In this document: piece after piece, positions 57,377 to 64,000 of the stretch | How positions within the stretch are numbered: position 1 is the stretch's first letter | Layout of the letters: the number at the start of each line of letters is the position of its first letter | Assembly: GCA_947311845.1 (NCBI GenBank) | Contig: CAMZMU010000080.1 | Location: 22,563,432 to 22,627,431, forward strand | Source: Poa pratensis | Taxonomy: Eukaryota > Streptophyta > Magnoliopsida > Poales > Poaceae | Length of the DNA stretch: 64,000 nt | Reading direction: 5' to 3' | Notes under the pieces: generated by a model | The model's input: the letters and a program-made list of their open reading frames with translations, nothing else | Databases searched by the model: none | Told to the model about the DNA's origin: nothing | Program-made: the position numbers and the translations under genes

Positions 57377-57831
57377 TTTTTTTTAGAGAGTACGCGAACG
57401 CGTACCGTACTTTATAGAAGGCAGAATAATGTTACAAACCATGAAATCTCTGCGTACAAAGAGATCAGAGGGCTTAGACAGAAACTCCATTACATCCAAA
57501 AATAAGCTAGGCTAACTTCTCGCGGCATTATTTTGAGCTCCCTCCCTACTCCTTTTCACTGCCAGCAACATTGCTACCTCGTCAGCGATGAGAGCAGCCA
57601 CTCTGTCCGTCTGAAATTGCGCGTGCGTGTTGCGAAATGCACGTGCATTCCTCTGCTTCCACAGAAACCACACGCCTGTGCAGACCGCTGTGTCGAGCTC
57701 CTTCTTCCCTCTGACGCTTCTTCCGTTCCGCTGCGCGCACCACCACTGCTCCAAGGTGTCGTCCATGGCAGGCGCCGCCACTGCCGCCCCGAAGCTCTGG
57801 AGACAGCGGTGCCAGACCTCCCTCGCGTAGG
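57377..57831 (-). mobile_element. LINE 3' fragment inserted in the copia element
   Basis: The T tract at 57377-57384 is a poly(A) tail on the minus strand. Upstream of it a frame of about 89 codons (57781-57512) reads LEQWWCAQRNGRSVRGKKEL, TAVCTGVWFLWKQRNARAF, matching the C-terminal zf-RVT-like end of plant LINE ORF2. The 5' side is cut at 57,831 by the LTR of the next element. Confidence 0.75.
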
Positions 57832-59928
57832 TGTCGTGGGTTTGTCACGTCAGGTGTCATAGATGACTTCGTAGGTGTGGGATTACGCGAGTCAAGCATC
57901 TCCGAGCTTGGGATCGCAGGAACAAAGATCAACACAGATTTACCCAGGTTTGCCCCCTCAATGTGAGGTAAAAGACCTACTTCCTGCCTACCCTAGATTG
58001 GTATTGATATGATAATCGAGGTGTTACAATGGAGGCGATCCGATCTGGTACTCATCGTATGAGCTAGGGTTTTGGGCTTGATAGCTTGACCCTCTCTAAG
58101 TCCTGCGAGTCCTCTTTATATACACAGAGGCTCGCCAGGTTACAAAGGAAACTTCCCTCATAAGGAATACGTCCCCAGAGGCCTACTCGGAGACTACTTG
58201 GTCTTCACGTCTTCCGGGATATGTCTTCTAGATCCTTCCCCTTATGGCGGTTCAATTACTAGGCTCGCTCCCAAGTGGGCTTTTGTTCATGCGAGTAAGT
58301 CGCATTGGGCCGCGGGTTAATCCAGAAAGTATTCCCCCGACATTAGCCCCCAAGTTTAGCTTGGATTTCGAGTGAAGGCTTCTTCGTCTTAACAAACCCC
58401 TGAGCCATGCACATGAATTATCCCAGCTGAACTCCAACCTTCATATCTGTGACTTATAACTCTTCTCGGCGGCTCAAAAGTGCGACTTAACCTGCCTCGA
58501 CGGTTGATTTTCATATCTAAACGTCTTCCGCGCCTGGGCTATTTATCTCGGCCCATCGTTTTTCCCAGCGTTCTGCGTCAAGACTTGTATTACGCATCCA
58601 CTGCTCCTTTCCGCCGCCTCCAATCCCACTTCTCGTATTCCCAATCCTTTGGTGAAGATCTCCATCAATCTAAGAAAATGTCTCGCCGCAAGTGCAACTG
58701 GGAAGGCTCGTGGATCGACGAGGATTTCTTGGAATCCCTAACTGCACGCGGCCTTCTTCCACCAAAAGATCAATGCGAATGGCGAGGAGGTAATTCCCAA
58801 CCCTCGACCAGGAGAAGTAGTGATATTCGCGGAGCATGTTGAGCGCGGGTTCAAGCCCCCGGGCTCTCTCTTCTTCCGCTCCTTGATGCAGCGGTTGGGT
58901 CTCCGCTTCCATGATATTGGCACTAATTCGATGTTGCAAGTGAGCAACTTTCACGTCCTCTGCGAAGATTATCTGGGTATCCCGCCTTCAATAGATTTCT
59001 GGCTTGCTCTTTTCAATTGCAATAGCCAAAGGGAAACCACAGATGGTCCCTTTCTCCAATGCTGCGCCATTTCTTTCCAACGCCGTAGGGGTAGTATTTT
59101 CCCAAAAGTAACCCTTGCCAAGAAAATCAAGGATTGGCAAAGAACATTCTTCTATTGCAAAAACACTTCCCCTGAGGGTGAAATTCCTCTTCCTCTTTGG
59201 TCTCCTCTTCCCTTCGAGGCTACCGATGCTCTGTCTTCTAAATCTGATCCTTCTTCGTTGCCCTTTATTGAATCCCTTTTGGATAAGATGAGGGCGCTGA
59301 CACTCCACGGCCTCACTGGATTAGATCTCATATCTTGCTGGACTAAGTGGCGAATTCAGCCTGTGAGTCGCCGCTCGCGACTTATAATGGATTTCACTTG
59401 TCACGCAAACGACGTCGACCGTACTTGCCCTGAAGATTGGGACAAAGGGGAATGGATAAATTTCATTCGCCGAGTGACGGACGAGGATATCGACTCGTAT
59501 GATAACGTCGGGCTTGCTCCCTTCTGGGCTGAGCACAAGCCTTTTGTGGTAATGTTTACTTGTCACCTGTTTCCTTGAAAATTCCTTCTCCAAAATTAAT
59601 TATTTCTGACCCGAGCTCCTTTTCAGATCGACCCCTATTTCTGGGTTCTTCCCTCAGAGGACGCCGACATGAACCAAGAAACCGCGGCTGAGTCGTCCAA
59701 GCAAGCCGCAGCCTTTGGCGAAGATACAGTTATGCACGATATTGTCTCCGAGCCCGAGGGTAGCACTTCTGAAGAGGAGCAACAAATGGCCGACGCTCTT
59801 CTGTCCTCGACTCCAAATACACCTTTCTTGGAACTTCCTGAGGTGCCTCGCAGGTCCTCGAAGCGTATTTTATGCAAGAGCTCAGAAGACCCCGCGCAGC
59901 CTGAGAAATGCCGCAAAGCCTTGGCGCT
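57832..59928 (+). mobile_element. Gypsy-type element carrying a PF04195-like ORF, interrupted
   Basis: The probable 5' LTR is 57832-58342 (TGTCGTGGGTTTGTCACG… to CCCCCGACA), with GTAGG just before it. Internal sequence starts TTAGCCCCCAAG, followed by a gene in plus orientation. The element is broken at 59,928 by a second, related element whose LTR also begins TGTCGTGGGG. Its 3' half would lie beyond the window. Confidence 0.6.
58678..59928 (+). CDS. Putative gypsy-type transposon protein (PF04195-like), first copy
   Basis: Exon 1 from MSRRKCNWEGSWIDEDFLES (58678) to 59548, then a short intron (59549-59626, GTAATG…TTTCAG), then exon 2 (DPYFWVLPSEDADMN…). The conserved core of this plant-only family is clear: PPGSLFFRSLMQRLGLRF, HVLCEDYLGIPPSIDFWLAL, MRALTLHGLTGLDLISCW, RIQPVSRR, GLAPFWAEHKPF. 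Biochemical function is unknown; such ORFs occupy the gag position of grass LTR elements. There is a one-base frame break near 58,785 between the N-terminus and the core. Exon 2 is serine/acid-rich and is cut by the second element's LTR at 59,929, which supplies an artificial stop (59,939). Confidence 0.72.
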
Positions 59929-61201
59929 TGTCGTGGGGTAGATAACACGGCAGATGCTACTTTGGGGTAGCTTAAGTTTTTGGGCAAGGCGACACTGGCG
60001 TCTGGGAGATTGTTTAGCATTGCAGGGGACACAGGTTTACCCAGGTTCGGCCTCTCCATTGGAGATAAAGACCTACTTCCTGCTATCTTATTATTAATCT
60101 TGGTCTTGATCTCGATAACCCGGCTACAACAACAGAGCCGGATCTCGATCTAGGTTACAAAGCTTGTGTGTCTCGATGGTTCTCTCGCCTAAAGCTTGGG
60201 GATTATGAAAGACTTGCTAGCTATGGTTCAGGGGCCGGTTTATATAGATACCGGGCCCTCTGACCGCGTACACAATAGAGCCGGGTTCTACACGAACTCC
60301 AAGTCCTATCCTAGCTCCTTTATTCTTCGTGCACTCCAAGTCTTGAACCGCCTCTTGAACCTTCCAGAATATCACCTTCCTTAGCCGGGTCACCGCCAAG
60401 ATGCTGGCCCAGAAACATAACCCGGCCCGTGCTGAGGGCTAACTGCCCTGACCGGGCCTCCTTCCTGGCGGGTCTCGTTTCCCTCTTCATGGGCCTACCG
60501 GGTTATTATCCCTCCATCAGTAGCCCCCAGGTTAACCAGGTAACCAGGTTGCCATGCTTTGCTTCCAACTTTGTGTCGCTTCCTTGATCAATGCTGGTAC
60601 CCTGGCTTGCCGGGTTAACCGCCTGAAATACAAAAACAACAAATACATATAATGCACTATTTTATCTTTCTGCTTAACTGGGCCAACTCTTCTTGGCGGG
60701 TCATACCGTAACCCGGCTTTCTCATACTAGGTCATATGTCTCCGGGTCTCCCACCCAACACTTAGCGAAAATCTCAACTCAACCGGACCACTTGCTAGTC
60801 ATAACTGGAGTCAAAGAATATTCCTTTGTCCTGTCTGTTTGTCGCTGGCTTCCCGGAGAAGATGCTTATCTTATCCGCTCACTTTTACCGCAATACCCCT
60901 AGGGTTTTCACCGTGGCTATAAATATCTGGCCACGACCCCCAGAGTAAATTTCCCCATTCTCACGTTCATCCCCTACCTCACGCTCGCGTCACTGCCACC
61001 GCAGCCGCCGGAACTCCGATCTTCAATCGCGCCCTTCAATCTCCAAGGTAACCTCGATCCTTACTTTTATCCATTCCGCGCATCCGATTCCAACCTTTAT
61101 TTCTTCTAGATTGGCTCCGTATTTCATTATTCACATCCGCATCTAAAACTAGGGTTCATAACGCCATTGTTGCGCTCTGTCCTCCTCCAGAGCTGAAATC
61201 C

Positions 61202-64000
61202 ATGACGAAAGAGAAGATAAAATCTGGAGGGCCCCGTGCGGCCAAAAAGCTCGCAAAGAAACCTTCTGGTACTGCTGCTGGTGCATCTGGATCCGCGGCT
61301 CCCGCAGCCGCTCCAGTGAACTGGACAAGGTCCAGTGCGACCAAGACCACCCTTCAGTCTTTCGTGAACCGGGGCGAACTCCCGGCTCAGAACGAGATCC
61401 AATGGCGCGCACCTGGGGAGGAGACCCGGCCCACACCAGAAAAAGGTGAGGTCGTTGTGCTCTTAGATCACGTGACCCGGGGTCTCCGCCCCCCGGGTTC
61501 CCTCTTTTTCCGCCAAGTCTTTAAATACTACGGGCTCACTCCCATGGATGTGGCGCCCAATTCCATTTTGAACATTAGCAACTACGTCGTTTTCTTGAGG
61601 ATTATCTCCAAATGCCTCCGTCTCTCGAATTTTTCCTTGAAATCTTCTATTGCAACCCATCTCGAAAAAATCAACCTCTTGGTCCGTACGGGGCGTGTCT
61701 ATTCAACGCCGCAAAGAATGCACTTTCCCGGCTCTTGCTTTGGCCAGCCACCCTAAGGGGTGGCAGAACACTTATTCTATGCAAGGATACCTCTCCTGAA
61801 GCTGATGAGGCCAAATTCCCGGCCTTCAGAAATTCCCCTCGTGTACAATTCAAAGATGAACAGCTATGCTAGCCCGGAGAAGCGGGAAGCACTTGAAGGC
61901 ATCCACCGCCGGGCCAGAGCCCTACTAGCCCACGGCCTTCGTGGAACTGATCTGGTGAAATGCTGGGTTGGTTGGTTCATCCAACCTCTTAGCATCAGGA
62001 CCCGGCTCTTCCATGAATACACAGAAGAGACCACTGATGACATGCGTTACTCAGAAATCACACTGTTAGAGGATCAGATCGTGAAGAACGCCAAGAGGCT
62101 CCTTGGCGAAAAGAAGACTGATATTGCTATGAACGGGCTCGCCCCTTTCAGCACCAAGAACAAACCTCCTACGGTACAACTTGTCATCTACTCACTTCTT
62201 TAACTGTAAACTGTAACCCGGTACTTCTTGCAAACTGTTACTGATATTTCTTTTTCAGGACTCCAAATGGTGGAGTGCAGATTACACCCCTACATCCTCT
62301 GCTGAAGAGGACACAGAAAGTGACGACCAAGAAGAAGAAGAAGAAGAAGGTGAGCCAGACTCCATAGGCCGGCTCTTCCTCGAGCTGATTAACAACGAAG
62401 TCCCCAAAAAGGACACTTCTACTGATAACCCGGCTCTTCTCATTCCAGGCCCCAATGACCCGGCTCCGGACGTATTGCCGGGTCCACAAGCTGTTGCACC
62501 AACTCCTCAAAAGAGGACCCGAGCTGCAATTGCAAAGGTGCCATTTTCTCGTTCCTCAACTTGCATGATGAACTCATCTCAAACTCAAATACCAACACAG
62601 GAAAAGGAACTTGAGAAAGAAGCTGAAGCCAACAAGAAACCGCGGACCCGGTCCTCTGCAAGCCATGTCACTTTGAGCACAGGTATCCCTCCATGTTCTT
62701 TATCAAGCTGGGCCAAATCGATCCAGAAGACGCCCAGCAAAAAGTATCCTTTGGCTGGCAAAATCCGGGTCCCTAAACGTTCTCGTGTATCAGATTCTTC
62801 CTCGGACGCGGCTAGCACGCCCGAGGATTTCCTCATCAATACCGGGTTAGGATTACTCTCCTTTCTTTTCATTTTTCAACACTTTAATCTTTTCTGTAAC
62901 TAAATTCACCTCTTTTCGCTTCAGTGCCAAAGCTATTGTGGAGGAAGACCCGGAATCTTCTCCAGCTGCCTCTCCTCCACCTGCTACAGCTGAACCTTCC
63001 CAAATGGAAGTACATGTTGAGAGAGCAAGCCCAGAAGGAAGAATCTGGCGCAGAGAACGTGGTAGCCACACCACCAAGCCCGCCAGCTGCTCCAAAACCA
63101 AGCCCAGACGCACAATCACCCGGGCATGGGTCTGGAACCAAAGAAGTTGACCCAGAAGTCCAGATCACCGGGTCTAAGCAAGGCCCGGCTCCTGGCGTGT
63201 CCACTGCTATTGCCAAGGTCACAGCACCAGAAATCAAGGTGGATCCCTCTGCAAAGGGCAAGGACCCGGTTGCTTCTTTGGATCTGGCGACTCTGAACTC
63301 CATGTCCACACCGGCTCTGTGCGAGGAATACTTTTCTCGCCTTGCTCATCATAAGAACTTGGAGACTGAGCTTGTCTCTCTGCTTCAGAAACGGTACCAG
63401 GTGTGCTTTTAACTTTACTTACCTTCTTACTTCTTGCATAACCATACTCTGCCTAGCCCCCAAGCTCCAAATTTATCACTTGTTGAAAAACTTGGTGCTT
63501 GAAACGCCAACATCCTTTACAAAAACTTTTCAACACTGTAGCCCCCAAGTGCCGGGTTAGCTGTCCACAGCAACCTGGGACTAATCACTTGAACAATTTT
63601 AAAACTTTCACCCGTGTAGCCCCCAAGCACCGGGTTAGCACGCTTGCGGCAACCTGGGGCTTTACTTGTCTGTTGCAAACTTTTGAAACTTTGTAGCCCC
63701 CAAGTTCCAGGCTAATAATTCCTTAGTAACTTGAGGCTAAACTGTGCACTTTTTTTTTAACAGGAACATGTGAACCAAGCCAATGAAGAAGTGGCCCGGC
63801 TACAAGGAGCCTTAAAAGCTGAGACTGAGACCCGGGCTGAAGGGGCAAACAAACTTCAAGCCCTGGAAGAAAAAATAACTGCCTTGACTCAGGAGAACTC
63901 AGACTTGAAGCGGGACATGCAAGAGCATGAAGAAAACTTTCAAGAGCAGCTGACCAGCCTCCAACAGAAATTGAATACAGCTACCAGCGAGCTGACCCGC
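61202..64000 (+). CDS. Putative gypsy-type transposon protein (PF04195-like), second copy, partial at 3' end
   Basis: Exon 1 61202-62173 starts MTKEKIKSGGPRAAKKLAKK, a basic alanine-rich head, and carries the family core (VTRGLRPPGSLFFRQVFKYY, SLEFFLEIFYCNPSRK, RARALLAHGLRGTDLVKCW, NGLAPFSTKNKPP). It has frame breaks near 61,590 and 61,790. Exon 2 begins 62259 (DSKWWSADYTPTS) with a long glutamate run and basic proline-rich patches. Exon 3 begins about 62925, with a frame break near 63,021. Exon 4 begins 63764 and is a heptad-like coiled coil (EEVARLQGALKAE, KLQALEEKITALTQE) that continues past the window. Introns have GT/AG ends. The layout of core, acidic/basic linker and coiled coil suggests a structural gag-like role, which is inference. 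Confidence 0.68.
63454..63770. repeat. Intronic minisatellite with TAGCCCCCAAG units
   Basis: Units starting TAGCCCCCAAG lie at 63454, 63539, 63617 and 63694 (periods 85, 78, 77). Most continue with a CCGGGTTAG-like part and a CAACCTGGG-like part. The run fills most of the intron between exon 3 (ending about 63401) and exon 4 (63764). Confidence 0.85.

Larger units (their letters stand above)
59929..64000 (+). mobile_element. Second, related gypsy-type element, nested in the first and open at the window end
   Basis: The probable LTR is 59929-60519 (TGTCGTGGGG… to CCCTCCATCA). Internal sequence starts GTAGCCCCCAGG, parallel to the first element. Both LTRs share a TTTACCCAGGTT block followed by AAAGACCTACTTCCTGC. 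The flank GCGCT (59924-59928) is the expected target duplication; its partner is outside the window. Confidence 0.6.

Noticed and set aside
1..64000. CRISPR arrays, operons, bacterial insertion sequences, rRNA or tRNA genes
   Set aside because: None seen; the repeats present are eukaryotic transposon termini, LTRs and minisatellites, and the only tRNA-like match is the 17-base primer binding site.

Overview
The window is nuclear DNA of a grass, most likely a Triticeae species (wheat, barley or a relative). The reasons are intron-rich plant genes with grass-type GC-rich first exons, and transposon families that I associate with Triticeae: a Sirevirus-type copia element, gypsy-like LTRs ending in GATACGTTTGAGACGTATCA, short hAT elements with CAGTGGCGGA ends, and LINE tails. 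Nothing prokaryotic is present. The species call is inference.

Layout. 1-5.7 kb holds a LINE 3' relic, a hAT element with a second hAT nested inside it, and a long-inverted-repeat MITE. 5.8-11.8 kb is a gene island on the minus strand: a FAR1-related (FRS) protein and a six-exon organellar ribosomal protein L19 gene. 12-20.4 kb is decayed: a hairpin MITE, an AP2/ERF-like pseudogene split by a hAT element and abutted by a solo LTR, a copia relic, and a retroposon with target duplications. 20.4-33.2 kb is the second gene island: an FAD monooxygenase (minus) head to head with a pentatricopeptide-repeat gene (plus), then a 22-exon ARGONAUTE of the AGO10/PINHEAD/ZWILLE clade (minus). 33.2-42 kb is intergenic, with an ultra-short retroposon tail, a 105-bp hAT MITE, an inverted-repeat element and a tandem repeat. 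42.06 kb to the end is a nest of retroelements: a Sirevirus-like copia (3' LTR, extra ORF, pol) is split by a complete gag-only LTR element (47,878-56,005, target duplication ATAGC) and by a LINE. The LINE is interrupted by a gypsy-type element carrying the plant 'putative gypsy type transposon' (PF04195-like) ORF, and a second relative of that element lies inside the first and runs off the window.

How the parts relate. The host genes are unrelated housekeeping or regulatory genes; the only visible shared control is the 118-bp spacer between the monooxygenase and PPR start codons. A recurring feature is that nearly every reading-frame break in otherwise well conserved coding sequence (L19, monooxygenase, PPR twice, AGO10 twice, the gag twice, copia pol once) is one missing base, mostly in a short homopolymer. 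Exon phases and total lengths become consistent if one base is counted back at each place. This looks more like consensus error than gene death, so I annotate the host genes as genes rather than pseudogenes and flag the breaks. All family assignments are from memory and reading; no search was run.
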